Source of the DNA: an uncultured Alteromonadaceae bacterium
GTDB lineage: Bacteria; Pseudomonadota; Gammaproteobacteria; Enterobacterales; Alteromonadaceae
Length of the DNA: 64,000 nucleotides
Assembly (NCBI GenBank): GCA_947501935.1
Contig: CANMXU010000010.1
Location: 80,637 to 144,636, forward strand
Direction: 5' to 3'
Shown: piece by piece, positions 9,399 through 18,500 of the stretch
How the letters are laid out: every line of letters starts with the position of its first letter
Numbering within the stretch: the stretch's first letter is position 1
Program-made: the position numbers and the translations under genes
The notes under the pieces: generated by a model
Told to the model about the DNA's origin: nothing
Database searches by the model: none
The model's input: the letters and a program-made list of their open reading frames with translations, nothing else

Positions 9399-9644
9399 AA
9401 TTTTCTCTTGATTTTGCTCTTTATGGCTAAGGCTACTTAAAGCTTACGTGAAAGTAAAAAGGAGTAAAGTCATATATCGATAAGCATTATTTTTTAGATG
9501 AGATCTTAAACCTAAAAGTCATGTGCATTTCAATAACCAGAATAACCGTTACGCAAGCAACAAAACTACACAGTTATTTTTACTGTAATTTTTAATGTAA
9601 ATGGTTAAAATCAGCATCCTTTTACCATCACCAGAGCCGCCGCT

Positions 9645-10259
9645 ATGCATGAAAATGCCAATTCACTTGTTGTACTCGATTTTGAAACCACAGGCTTGTC
9701 ACCCAATAATGGTGATAGAGCAATAGAAATTGGGGCAGTGAGAATTGAAAATGGCGTGATCACCGACAAATATCAGGCGTTGATGAATCCGGGTTTTCGA
9801 ATTAGTGGTTTTATTGAAAGTTATACTGGTATTTCAAATCGCATGTTAAGTGGTGCTCCTGCTTGTGGGCAAGTGATGAGCGAGTTTGCTGATTTTATTG
9901 GTGACGATAATTTACTCGCGCATAATGCCGCTTTTGATAAAAAGTTTTTAGACGCTGAATTAAGCAAAGTTTCTTGCGAATATAATGGTGAGTTTATTTG
10001 TTCGTTGTTAGTTTCTCGTCGTATAAACCTTGATGCGCCAAATCATAAACTAGGCACCTTGGTTAACTATAAAAACATTCCAAGCGATGGCGCATTTCAT
10101 AGAGCTTTATATGACGCAGAAATGACCGCAAAGTTATGGCTAAGCATGGTTGACGATATTAACCAAAAAATTAGCCATGACTTTGTCCCGTTTTCATTAA
10201 TACAAAAGCTTAGTAAAACCGCTAAAAAAGACGTAAGTAAATTATTAGCGAAATGGTAG
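9645..10259 (+). CDS. DnaQ-like DEDDh 3'-5' exonuclease
   Basis: The 204-aa protein has all DEDDh exonuclease motifs: VVLDFETTG (Exo I, Asp and Glu), HNAAFDKKF (Exo II Asp) and FHRALYDAEMT (Exo III His and Asp). It resembles the exonuclease domain of DNA polymerase III epsilon but lacks the C-terminal part that binds the polymerase. It is therefore more likely a standalone repair or RNA/DNA-processing exonuclease of the PolC/DnaQ type. It is a single gene, and the MITE-damaged zinc-ribbon gene lies 46 bp downstream. Confidence 0.85.
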   Translation: MHENANSLVVLDFETTGLSPNNGDRAIEIGAVRIENGVITDKYQALMNPGFRISGFIESYTGISNRMLSGAPACGQVMSEFADFIGDDNLLAHNAAFDKKFLDAELSKVSCEYNGEFICSLLVSRRINLDAPNHKLGTLVNYKNIPSDGAFHRALYDAEMTAKLWLSMVDDINQKISHDFVPFSLIQKLSKTAKKDVSKLLAKW

Positions 10260-10305
10260 TTGGCTATGGTTTTTGTTTCAAACTTAACATTTAGAGCCTA
10301 AAATT

Positions 10306-10823
10306 ATGGCTAAACCTAGGGTCTATTGCTCTTTCATTTTAGCTTCTGCTATAGGCTATTTTTTAAGATAACAAGGCGGAAAGAGTACTATGTAGTCGCT
10401 CTACTTTAACTATTTTCAACGATGTTAGGTTGAAAAATAGCCATAGCCCTTCGGGTTGTCTTGAAAAAGCGTCACTCTTTGTTGCTTAATAATGCATTTG
10501 GAACAACCAAACATTATATTAAGCGCCTTGATTGCCATCTTTTTCAAGAACAACAGAACTATAAACTGAAAGAGCAATAGACCCTAATAAAAGCTCCCGA
10601 AAAGTCAGTAACTATTTATTGTCGTAAGTGCAATGGCTTGCTTTATAAATATAAAAAAGGCGGCAAGGGCGCGTTAATTAAGTGCTTTAAAAGCCGTATT
10701 ACAAAAGACTACACACTTACTCCATGCACTTGCCCTGAGTGCTCGGCTATTTTTGCCAGAGACACATTAATTCGCGGTATGCCTGCCTATAAGTTCATTG
10801 GTGGTAAAGCTTGGTTTAAATAA
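10306..10823 (+). pseudogene. Small zinc-ribbon protein gene interrupted by a MITE
   Basis: The intact 3' part (about 10581-10823) encodes VTIYCRKCNGLLYKYKKGG, then LTPCTCPECSAIFARDTLIRG and KFIGGK. This is a treble-cysteine zinc-ribbon (CxxC ... CxCxxC) of the small conserved type found in Alteromonadales and Shewanella. No ATG, GTG or TTG lies between the in-frame TAG at 10578 and the first CxxC pair; the first is a TTG at 10638 that would cut off the first metal-binding knuckle. A likely original start ATG at 10306 (MAKP) lies on the other side of the 266-bp element. Removing the element and one TA still leaves the two halves out of frame by one base in an A-run, so a further indel may be present. 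I infer that the gene is inactivated. Confidence 0.65.
10319..10584. mobile_element. 266-bp MITE with 18-bp terminal inverted repeats and TA target-site duplication
   Basis: The ends are perfect inverted repeats (GGGTCTATTGCTCTTTCA at 10319-10336 and its complement at 10567-10584). They are flanked by TA on both sides (10317-10318 and 10585-10586), as expected for a Tc1/mariner or IS630-type target. There is no transposase frame inside. The interior is rich in short inverted repeats (for example TTCAAC/GTTGAA around a CTATTTT/AAAATAG pair). It therefore looks like a non-autonomous element mobilised in trans. It splits a zinc-ribbon gene. A shorter, decayed relative lies at 47938-48015. Confidence 0.8.
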
Positions 10824-11012
10824 GTTAAATAATTTTTATGTTTAAAGCACTGATACCTTCCATCACTTTTTTCGTATTAGATGACATTACCTACTAGGCT
10901 CGGGATATTACTGTTATACTGTGCGCCATTATTTTCCTGTCCATGGTCGTTAAAGCAAGCTTTTTAGGTTTGGTTTTCCGCTGTGTTGATGATTTTTTAC
11001 CTGAGATTTTAT

Positions 11013-12212
11013 ATGTCATTTTCAACACTTGGTTTATCCAAACCAATAGTAAATGCGGTTACTGATTTAGCCTACACCACGCCAACGCCAATTCAGAAAA
11101 AAGCCATCCCAATTATTTTATCAGGGCAAGACTTAGTTGCCGCTGCTGCAACAGGTACCGGAAAAACCGCGAGTTTTGTACTGCCGTTACTGGAAAAAAT
11201 AAACCGCGACCATATCAGCCAAGAGCATAAGCTTCGTGGTAAACGCATTCGCGCACTTATTCTTACCCCAACGCGTGAACTTGCTATGCAAGTAGAAGCT
11301 AGCATTGCTAATTACAGTAAAAATTTAGACCTTACTTCGATGGCGATGTATGGCGGTATTGATATTGCCCCACAAAAGCAGAGTTTAATTTGGGGTATTG
11401 ATATTGTGGTGGCCACGCCAGGTCGACTTTTAGATATGGCTCATCAACGCGCCTTACATTTTGATGAACTTGAATTTTTAGTATTAGATGAAGCCGATCG
11501 CATGTTAGATATGGGCTTTATCGACGATATTAATAAAATTCTCGAACGTTTGCCGAAAGAGCGCCAAAACTTATTATTTTCAGCCACCATGTCTGACGAT
11601 GTTCGCGGCTTAGCAAAACGGGCAATAAATGCTGACGCTAAAGAAATCTCACTTACGCAAAGTTCAGAGTCAAAATCTAAAATTGAGCAATGGTTAGTCA
11701 CGGTAGATAAAGACAAAAAGTCAGCGTTATTAAGCCACTTAATTAAAGAATTAGCGTGGCAACAAGCACTTATTTTTATTGAAACCAAACATGGCGCTGC
11801 CAAGCTGGTTAGTCAGTTAGAAAAACGTGGCATTAACGCAGAAAGTATTCATGGTGGCAGAACTCAAGCGGTACGTGAAAAAATATTAGCTGACTTTAAA
11901 GCCGGTGATATTAAATTTTTAGTCGCTACTGGTATTGCCGCGCGCGGCCTTGATATTGGCGCACTCGATCGTGTAGTTAATTACGATGTGCCAGATCAAG
12001 TTGATGACTATATTCATCGTATCGGTCGTACCGGCCGTGCTGGCGCTAGCGGTGAAGCGGTGTCGTTTGTTGCCAAAGATAATTTTAGAAATTTATGCGC
12101 CATTGAAAGTCGCTTAGGGCATGTTATTGCTCGTAAAGAATTTGAAGGCTTTCCGGTGAAAAAAGTAGTACCGGTTTCTATATTAAATTATGTACCAAAA
12201 AATAAACGTTAA
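11013..12212 (+). CDS. rhlE: DEAD-box ATP-dependent RNA helicase, RhlE type
   Basis: The 399-aa protein (MSFSTLGLSKPIV...) carries all DEAD-box motifs in order: Q motif (TPTPIQ), Walker A (AATGTGKT), PTREL, TPGR, DEAD, SAT, ARGLD and HRIGRTGR. The short C-terminus with little extension is typical of smaller RhlE-like proteins, which remodel RNA duplexes in ribosome assembly and mRNA decay. An upstream GTG at 10983 would add ten residues (MLMIFYLRFY) that do not belong to the family, so the ATG at 11013 is preferred. It is a single gene with a short gap to the DUF2750 gene. The paralogue assignment (RhlE versus another DEAD-box protein) is by overall look only. Confidence 0.85.
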   Translation: MSFSTLGLSKPIVNAVTDLAYTTPTPIQKKAIPIILSGQDLVAAAATGTGKTASFVLPLLEKINRDHISQEHKLRGKRIRALILTPTRELAMQVEASIANYSKNLDLTSMAMYGGIDIAPQKQSLIWGIDIVVATPGRLLDMAHQRALHFDELEFLVLDEADRMLDMGFIDDINKILERLPKERQNLLFSATMSDDVRGLAKRAINADAKEISLTQSSESKSKIEQWLVTVDKDKKSALLSHLIKELAWQQALIFIETKHGAAKLVSQLEKRGINAESIHGGRTQAVREKILADFKAGDIKFLVATGIAARGLDIGALDRVVNYDVPDQVDDYIHRIGRTGRAGASGEAVSFVAKDNFRNLCAIESRLGHVIARKEFEGFPVKKVVPVSILNYVPKNKR

Positions 12213-12267
12213 AATGTTAGTAGTGTAGGTATAATCATTCCATTAAATTTATTAGAGCACAATATCC

Positions 12268-12630
12268 ATGAGCGATAGCAACAGTACCTTAAACGCCTTT
12301 TTGGCGGAAACTAAACCAACACAAGTATTTTGGGCATTACAAGATAAAGCCAGTGAAGACTGGGTAGTACTCGACTCTCCTAGTTTTGAAAATACCGACG
12401 CTATGCCGTTATGGTCAAGCGCAGAGTTAGCTCAGCAGCATTGTATTGATGAATGGAGCAACTATATTCCAAGTGAAATTACTCTCGCTGATTGGTTTGA
12501 GTTTTGGCTTGAAGACTTAAGTGAAGACGGTGTGATGATAGGTATTAACTGGCAGGGCGATGACGAATGTCTTGAAATGGAACTTGCTGAATTTAGTCAA
12601 GCTTTAGCGGCGATAGAGTCTTTAAAATAA
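12268..12630 (+). CDS. DUF2750 family protein
   Basis: The 120-aa acidic protein matches the DUF2750 pattern: an N-terminal helix, VFWALQDKASEDWVVLDSPSFENTDAMPLWSS, an LAQQHC segment, then ITLADWFEFWL and GVMIGINW near the end. The function of the family is unknown; it is common in gammaproteobacteria as a small cytoplasmic protein. There is no signal peptide or membrane segment. It follows the helicase by 55 bp and could share its transcript. Confidence 0.8.
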   Translation: MSDSNSTLNAFLAETKPTQVFWALQDKASEDWVVLDSPSFENTDAMPLWSSAELAQQHCIDEWSNYIPSEITLADWFEFWLEDLSEDGVMIGINWQGDDECLEMELAEFSQALAAIESLK

Positions 12631-12776
12631 TCGACTTTGCTTAAGCTTAAAAAGTTATCCAGTCGTATTTTATCTAGGTTGTTAAAATAGAATTTGTTTA
12701 AACACAATTTGTTTTAATAAACGAGTGGCTGATAAAATACTGGTAAGTAGAAAATCAAAACATAACAGGTGAAAGA

Positions 12777-13028
12777 ATGAACCCTATTATTGCAATATTA
12801 AAAGAGCACAATGTAAGTGATGTTCAAATTAAAGAAGTATTTCAAGCGTTAACCGAAAACCCATTAATGGCGATGGCTACCGTGCAACAACTTGGTATTG
12901 CCCCTGAAAAATTACAAGCGTTAATGATGATGGTGATGCAAAATCCAGGGTTGATCAAAGAAGCTGTTGATGAACTTGGCTTAGACTTTGCCAAAGTTGA
13001 AGCAGCGAAAGAGTCACTAAATAAGTAG
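12777..13028 (+). CDS. DUF2999 family small protein
   Basis: The 83-aa all-helical protein (MNPIIAILKEHNVSDVQIKEVFQALTE..., then a Met-rich ALMMMVMQNPGL stretch, then AVDELGLDFAKVEAAK) matches DUF2999, a family known mostly from Shewanella, Vibrio and Alteromonadales. The function is unknown. An AGGTGAAAG ribosome-binding site precedes the ATG, and a clear terminator follows at 13056, so it is a genuine gene and the end of its transcript. Confidence 0.8.
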   Translation: MNPIIAILKEHNVSDVQIKEVFQALTENPLMAMATVQQLGIAPEKLQALMMMVMQNPGLIKEAVDELGLDFAKVEAAKESLNK

Positions 13029-13055
13029 GCTGTTCTAACTACATACTGCTGAATT

Positions 13056-13082
13056 AAAGGGAATATAACATTCCCTTTTTTA
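13056..13082 (+). terminator. Rho-independent terminator after the DUF2999 gene
   Basis: AAAGGGAAT at 13056-13064 pairs with ATTCCCTTT at 13070-13078 and is followed by further T residues. It lies 28 bp after the stop codon. Confidence 0.85.
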
Positions 13083-13405
13083 TTGTCTGTTTTTTGTCGT
13101 TATCATTATTTTTCCACTCAGTTAGAAATAAAACAGCTAGCTAAGCCACTGTTGTGACCCGTACTAACGCTAAAGTAACACGGGCGTACAAAAAATAATC
13201 ACTTAAAAGTAAATATTAGATGGGGAAGCGCTGCATATTACTGTATAATGCGCGACCTTAATCTGCTGACCAAAGCAATGTTTCATTTTTTGAGCCTCAT
13301 TTAACGTCAAGCACTTGTTATTCATACCCTCTTTTTTGCTTTCAGTTAGCAGTTATTCTTGCTAGTGATGTTGTGGAAAGTGGCTTAAAAATTTAGGAAT
13401 ATCTT

Positions 13406-15010
13406 TTGATCTCAACATCTAATATCACTATGCAATTTGGCGCAGAGCCGTTGTTTGAAAACATTTCAGCAAAATTTGGCCACGGTCACCGCTACGGTTT
13501 GATCGGTGCAAACGGCTGTGGCAAGTCGACCTTCATGAAAATACTTAGTGGTGATTTAGCGCCTACTTCTGGCAATGTTTCCGTAACTACCGGTAATAAA
13601 GTAAGTACCTTGGGACAAGACCAGTTCGCTTTTGAACAGTACAGTGTTATTGATACCGTTATCATGGGTGATTTGCAGTTATGGAAAGTTAAGCAAGAGC
13701 GTGATGCCATTTATGCACAAGCAGAAATGAGTGAAGCTGATGGCATGCGTGCTGGTGAACTAGAAAGTGAATTTGCTGAAATGGACGGTTACACCGCGGA
13801 AAGTCGTGCTGGTGAAATTTTATTAGAAGCGGGTATTGAAGAGTCGTTTCATTTCGGTTCAATGCAACAAGTTGCTCCCGGTTGGAAATTACGGGTATTA
13901 CTTGCCCAAGCACTTTTTGCTAACCCTGATATTTTACTGCTTGATGAGCCAACCAATAACTTGGATATTCATACCATTAGTTGGTTAGAAAACGAATTAA
14001 ACAAACGTAAATGCACCATGATCATTATCTCGCATGATAGACATTTCCTTAACTCTGTTTGTACTCATATGGCTGATATTGATTACGGTGAATTACGCAT
14101 TTACCCAGGTAACTATGAGTATTTCCTTGAACAGTCGGCATTATTACGTGAACAGTTATTATCAGGTAATGTTAAAAAAGCAGAAGAAATAGCCGAGCTA
14201 CAAGATTTTGTTAACCGTTTTGGTGCGAATGCTTCAAAAGCCAAACAAGCAAGTTCTCGTGCGAAAAAAATGGATAAAATTAAACTTGATGATGTGAAGT
14301 CGTCAAGCCGTATTACCCCTAAAATTGCTTTTGCTCCAGGTAAGAAAATGCATCGTCAAGCCTTAGAACTTGAAAACTTAAGCCATGGCTTTGATGGTGA
14401 AATGCTATTTGAAAACGGTGATTTATTGCTAGAAGCTGGCGCTAAGCTAGCTATTATTGGTGAAAATGGCGTGGGTAAAACTACCTTGTTACGCTGTTTA
14501 ATGAACGAATTAGAACATGTAGATGGTGTTGTTAAATGGTCTGAAAATGCATCAGTAGGTTATTGCCCACAAGATAGCGGTTCATTTTTTGATAACGACT
14601 TAACATTAATGGATTGGATGTCACAATGGCGCAGACCGTGTCATAACGACTTAAGCGTGCGTGGCATGTTAGGTCGTATGCTATTTACCGATGATGATGC
14701 CAATAAAAAAGCCCGTAATTGCTCTGGTGGTGAAAAGAACCGCTTATTGTTTGGTATGTTAATGATGGGTGATGTTAATGTATTGATCATGGATGAACCA
14801 ACTAACCATATGGACATTGAAGCGATTGACGCATTAAACAATGCGCTTAAAGACTTTGAAGGTACCTTGATTTTTGTGAGTCATGACCGTGAGTTTGTTT
14901 CCAGCTTAGCCACACGCATTATTGATATTAAAGATAAAAAATTAAATAACTTCCAAGGTACCTTAGATGAATACCTTGACAGCCAATTAACGGCTCAAAG
15001 AGTTGCATAA
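13406..15010 (+). CDS. ybiT: ABC-F ATPase YbiT
   Basis: The 534-aa soluble protein has two ABC domains (Walker A GANGCGKS and GENGVGKT, both with [10 protein letters not shown] / [11 protein letters not shown]alker B and H-loops) joined by a charged P-site-tRNA-interaction linker around residues 250-310. Sequence and length follow E. coli YbiT (about 530 aa). ABC-F proteins act on the ribosome rather than on membranes. The best start is TTG at 13406 with an AGGAAT site upstream; it gives the expected N-terminus ([11 protein letters not shown]). The 377-bp gap before it holds the DUF2999 terminator and presumably the promoter. A long hairpin follows the gene. Confidence 0.9.
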   Translation: MISTSNITMQFGAEPLFENISAKFGHGHRYGLIGANGCGKSTFMKILSGDLAPTSGNVSVTTGNKVSTLGQDQFAFEQYSVIDTVIMGDLQLWKVKQERDAIYAQAEMSEADGMRAGELESEFAEMDGYTAESRAGEILLEAGIEESFHFGSMQQVAPGWKLRVLLAQALFANPDILLLDEPTNNLDIHTISWLENELNKRKCTMIIISHDRHFLNSVCTHMADIDYGELRIYPGNYEYFLEQSALLREQLLSGNVKKAEEIAELQDFVNRFGANASKAKQASSRAKKMDKIKLDDVKSSSRITPKIAFAPGKKMHRQALELENLSHGFDGEMLFENGDLLLEAGAKLAIIGENGVGKTTLLRCLMNELEHVDGVVKWSENASVGYCPQDSGSFFDNDLTLMDWMSQWRRPCHNDLSVRGMLGRMLFTDDDANKKARNCSGGEKNRLLFGMLMMGDVNVLIMDEPTNHMDIEAIDALNNALKDFEGTLIFVSHDREFVSSLATRIIDIKDKKLNNFQGTLDEYLDSQLTAQRVA

Positions 15011-15022
15011 TTTTATCTAGCG

Positions 15023-15060
15023 AGTTCTCATTTTAACGATGCTATCTTAAAACGAGAACT
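15023..15060 (+). terminator. Hairpin after ybiT
   Basis: AGTTCTCATTTTAA (15023-15036) pairs with TTAAAACGAGAACT (15047-15060), 14 bp with one mismatch. The T-run is weak. A second hairpin (CGCCATTA with TGATGGCG, about 15071-15112) follows in the same gap. The rest of 15011-15320 shows only short GAGCCGA/AAGCCGA repeats near 15178-15222 and no gene. Confidence 0.5.
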
Positions 15061-15320
15061 GTTTAAAAGCGCCATTATTAGGTTTACTTAGCGGTATTAC
15101 TTAGTGATGGCGTTTCTGTATGTGCCGCTAGGGAAATTTTTATCTCGTTGTTATTCATTTAGATTTAGCCTCATTCGAGCCGAGTTTATACCGAGCTTAA
15201 GCCGAACTTAAGCCGACTTTATTTGAGTGCAACATCTACCGGTGTGATCTAATTCTTCAATAACTCTGTATACTTTAATTAATCAGTATTTTTAGCTTAC
15301 CGAACACAGGAACTGTTTAA

Positions 15321-15875
15321 ATGAACGCATCAAGAAAAACCACCTCTTTCACGCAATTATCTACACTCTTGAGTATTGTCACTTTATGGCTGTGCAGTTT
15401 TTCTGTATTTGCTAGCGATTTAAAAGTAGGTGACATAGCGCCCAACTTTAATTTACAGGCGACGACCGGAGAGTTTTATAAACTCAGTGATTATAAAGAT
15501 AAGCAAGTTATTGTTTTGGCTTGGTATCCTATGGCGAACACACGCGGCTGTACTATTGAATGTAAATCGTTAGTCGAAAAAGGCCATTTAATTCGTGAGT
15601 ATAACGTAAGTTATTTTATGGCCAGTGTTGACCCATTAGATGACAATCGCGACTTTGCCGAAAAAACCAATGCTGACTTTCCAATGCTAAGTGACCCAAG
15701 TAAAGGTGTTGCTAAAGACTATGATGTATTAAATATTTTCCGTGTGGCTAGCCGAGTAACTTTTTATATTTCCAAACAAGGAAAAATTTTAAAAATAGAT
15801 GACGATATTAACCCTGCTACAGCAGCGGAAGATATTGCTAAAAACTTACAGTTACTGAATGTAAGTAAGCGCTAA
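15321..15875 (+). CDS. Exported peroxiredoxin (AhpC/TSA, Bcp-like)
   Basis: The 184-aa protein begins with a Sec signal peptide (hydrophobic stretch about residues 12-31, ending VFAS). It continues as a thioredoxin-fold peroxiredoxin: KVGDIAPNFNLQ, then YPMANTRGCTIECKSL with the peroxidatic Cys in a TxxC context, then RVTFYISKQGKI. A nearby second Cys could be resolving. Peroxiredoxins reduce H2O2 and organic peroxides with thiol electrons; the signal peptide places this one in the periplasm. The position in the family (Bcp/PrxQ versus another AhpC/TSA branch) is not certain. Confidence 0.8.
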   Translation: MNASRKTTSFTQLSTLLSIVTLWLCSFSVFASDLKVGDIAPNFNLQATTGEFYKLSDYKDKQVIVLAWYPMANTRGCTIECKSLVEKGHLIREYNVSYFMASVDPLDDNRDFAEKTNADFPMLSDPSKGVAKDYDVLNIFRVASRVTFYISKQGKILKIDDDINPATAAEDIAKNLQLLNVSKR

Positions 15876-15975
15876 CGCTTTTACAACAAAGCTAGCTATA
15901 AGCTGAAAGTTAGCGGTGCAAGCGAAAAAGTGAAAGCTAGTTCAAAAGTTAGGCAGAGTGACTTAACTTTGTGAT

Positions 15976-17223
15976 TTAACTTTTTCGATTTATCTTTTGC
16001 TTAAGCGCTTTATACTCAGGGCTACTCTGGTCTTGAATGATACAAACACTGAGTAAGTCATCAATAAAGTGCTTCAACGCCCGTTGCTCAACTTGTTTAA
16101 CAAGCTGCTGTTGCTCAATCGTTAACATGTGATACATAGTGGCTGCACCAAAGTCGCCAAAAATAATATTCGCGTCTTGATCAAATAAGGTATTGTGCGC
16201 GTATAAATCACCATGACAAACTTGGTTGTTATGCAAATGTTCAAAAACCTCTGTCATTTGCTCAACAATTTTTTCAATATTCGTTATTGAAAGAGTAAAA
16301 CCATTTGGAAAAGTGTCCCTAGTACAACTTTTAAAACAAGGTGGTAAACCTAAGTTTTTATAGTGCGCAGGTATTAAGTTCATGATCAGCGCCAAATAGC
16401 CCGCTTCTTTTACTTGTGCTAACGACTCTACTAAGTTGGCATGGTTACCTACTTTTAAACAGGCATTCAATTCATCTTGTGGATAGCCGTCGCTGGTAAC
16501 TTCACCTTTAAAAACTTTTACGGCAATATCGTCAGGGAAGTTACTTTGCCCTTCATGCCAAACAGCTCGTGAAATAACCCCTGATGCGCCTTGTCCTAAT
16601 ACTTCTTGTAACGAGAAGCTTGATGAAGGTATTTCAGGCACGCTGGCGATATGTTCATCCACGTGACTAAAAGGGTTGCCTGCAAACGCTAACCAAGCCA
16701 ATTTAGGTAAGGCGAATAATTGTTCAGGGCATTTTTGTATCCGATTAGCTGAAATACGCACTAATTCAAGGTTAACTAACTGCGCCATGCTTTGCGGTAA
16801 TTCAGTTAAAAAATTCCCTGCTAAAGCGAGTTTCTGCAAGCGGGTTCTTTGGCCGATAGACTCAGGTAAACATTCAATACGGTTATCGGTCAATATTAAC
16901 CAACGTAACTTCGGAGGTAGTGAGTTTTCAGGTACCTGATTAATTTGATTCGATTTAAAGCCAACCATTTCCAATTCAGGACACTCACCCAACACACTGG
17001 GTAAACAGCTAAACTTATTATGTGAAGCAAAAATTATCTTCAGTTTTCTAAGTTGCGCTAATTCTGGTGGTAAAGTGGTTAGTTGATTATTGGATAAATC
17101 GAGCACTTCTAAGCTGTCAGCTAAAGATAAAACCTCTAGTGGAAATGACGTTAAATTTTCCGACAGGCTTAAGTGAGTAACACCAGATAATTCGCCTGAG
17201 CGCAGCTGAGAAAGAGTATGCAA
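15976..17223 (-). CDS. Leucine-rich-repeat protein fused to a Ser/Thr protein kinase domain
   Basis: The 415-aa protein has LRRs over about residues 15-190 (repeated LEVLDLSNNQLTTLPPEL-type units, about seven). A protein kinase domain follows at about 205-410: glycine loop LGQGASGVISRA, VAIK-type lysine in IAVKVF, catalytic loop HGDLYAHN (Asp then Asn present) and DFG in IFGDFGAA. All key catalytic residues are visible, so it should be active. No membrane segment or signal is seen, so it is probably cytoplasmic. LRR-kinase fusions of this short type occur in scattered proteobacteria; substrates are unknown. It is a single gene. Confidence 0.85.
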   Translation of the reverse strand: MHTLSQLRSGELSGVTHLSLSENLTSFPLEVLSLADSLEVLDLSNNQLTTLPPELAQLRKLKIIFASHNKFSCLPSVLGECPELEMVGFKSNQINQVPENSLPPKLRWLILTDNRIECLPESIGQRTRLQKLALAGNFLTELPQSMAQLVNLELVRISANRIQKCPEQLFALPKLAWLAFAGNPFSHVDEHIASVPEIPSSSFSLQEVLGQGASGVISRAVWHEGQSNFPDDIAVKVFKGEVTSDGYPQDELNACLKVGNHANLVESLAQVKEAGYLALIMNLIPAHYKNLGLPPCFKSCTRDTFPNGFTLSITNIEKIVEQMTEVFEHLHNNQVCHGDLYAHNTLFDQDANIIFGDFGAATMYHMLTIEQQQLVKQVEQRALKHFIDDLLSVCIIQDQSSPEYKALKQKINRKS

Positions 17224-17403
17224 AATGATAAATCCGATATAGGTAATAAAACGCAGCGGAGTTTACTAGAAAAGGTATACCGAGAACAGTGAGAAGTTTC
17301 TAGCGTGCTATAAATAAATGGGCTTTTGGTACGCTTTTAAATTAAGATACTCGTATCTACATAAAGCACCACTTAAATTAATGATTTTATGGTGAATTAT
17401 AGT

Positions 17404-18291
17404 TTAATGTTGCTCAAAAAAATTCATAATCATAGCATCCATTTTACTTCTTAATTCTCCGCCAATACTATGGCCAATACCGTGTAAGGTTAATAACATA
17501 ACTTTTTTTTCTTCTTCACAAACGTAAGAGTTAAGAGTCATTTTACGGTTTAGCTTTTTAACTCTAGCTGCACTACATTGGTTGAACTTCTGCCAAATAT
17601 TTATTCTTTCTTTTGCGGAGTACATTTGTGCGAAATTTTTATTACTACCTTTAAAGCTTTTGTCTTTATCACCGATCACTTGAAATATAGACGTTTTTCT
17701 AGTTTCCTTGTCAGGCTCATGTGCATTCTTTGTCATGCCACATTTAGTTGGAGCTATAGCCGAAAATAGCTGAGTTTCTTTAGCAAGACGATAAGCGAAT
17801 AATCCACCACTTGACCCTCCAGTAGCAAAAATTCTTGTTTCATCGACTAACTCTTGCTCAACTAAACTTGAGATAATCCTTTTAACTAAACCTACATCAT
17901 CACTGTTTGATTTCGATCTCTTTTTAAAATTCCATAACGTATTGCCACTTCTTGATTTTCCGCCTGTAGGACTAATGCTTATAATGCGTTTTGATTTAAC
18001 GTACGGTGATAACCTATTGTGATATCCAAGCCCTTTTCCTGAAGCGCCATGAAAACCAAATACAACAGGAAATTTCTCTCGTTTATCAATACTCGTGGGG
18101 ATTTCTATATAAACTTCTCTTTTTTCACCATCATGATTTATTACAATTCGATGTTTTCCTGATAATAATTGAGGAAAACCACTACTCTTTTTAACAGTAT
18201 GTTCAGTAAGTGAAGCTAGTGAGCAACAAGAAATAAAGATAAATATTCCACCGAACAAAAATTTATTTAATACTCTTTTAATCTGATACAT
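17404..18291 (-). CDS. Secreted alpha/beta-hydrolase, PHB-depolymerase/LpqC-like esterase
   Basis: The 295-aa protein starts with a signal peptide (hydrophobic residues about 10-26). It has an alpha/beta-hydrolase fold with FPVVFGFHGASG (oxyanion region), the nucleophile elbow GGSSGG after RIFATG, and a C-terminal LTLHGIGHSIGG with the likely catalytic His. This order resembles the poly(3-hydroxybutyrate) depolymerase / feruloyl-esterase-like (LpqC) family, which acts on extracellular esters. The lid and binding regions are not diagnostic, so the substrate is open. It is a single gene and is more AT-rich than its neighbours. Confidence 0.7.
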   Translation of the reverse strand: MYQIKRVLNKFLFGGIFIFISCCSLASLTEHTVKKSSGFPQLLSGKHRIVINHDGEKREVYIEIPTSIDKREKFPVVFGFHGASGKGLGYHNRLSPYVKSKRIISISPTGGKSRSGNTLWNFKKRSKSNSDDVGLVKRIISSLVEQELVDETRIFATGGSSGGLFAYRLAKETQLFSAIAPTKCGMTKNAHEPDKETRKTSIFQVIGDKDKSFKGSNKNFAQMYSAKERINIWQKFNQCSAARVKKLNRKMTLNSYVCEEEKKVMLLTLHGIGHSIGGELRSKMDAMIMNFFEQH

Positions 18292-18500
18292 TTTATTTAT
18301 TAATCCTTTAATATTAATTTTTAAATAATTTTAAATGCTTTAAAGTTTAAGTTAAGTATCTATTTTTATTATAATATCGTACTTATTTTTTGTGGCAAGG
18401 CTTTCCGCATTTGTAAGTATTAATTGTTGTGGTCGTAAATGAATAGCTGGCGAGTGCTATTTATTTACGACTCAGCTATAGATAAAACCTAGACAAGCCA

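Noticed and set aside
10638..10823. A 61-aa gene starting at TTG 10638
   Set aside because: The frame starts inside the zinc-ribbon domain; coding similarity extends upstream of that TTG to the edge of the MITE, so it is part of a disrupted gene and not an intact one.
10983..11012. GTG start giving ten more residues on the helicase
   Set aside because: The added residues are hydrophobic and outside the family; the ATG at 11013 fits the helicase N-terminus.
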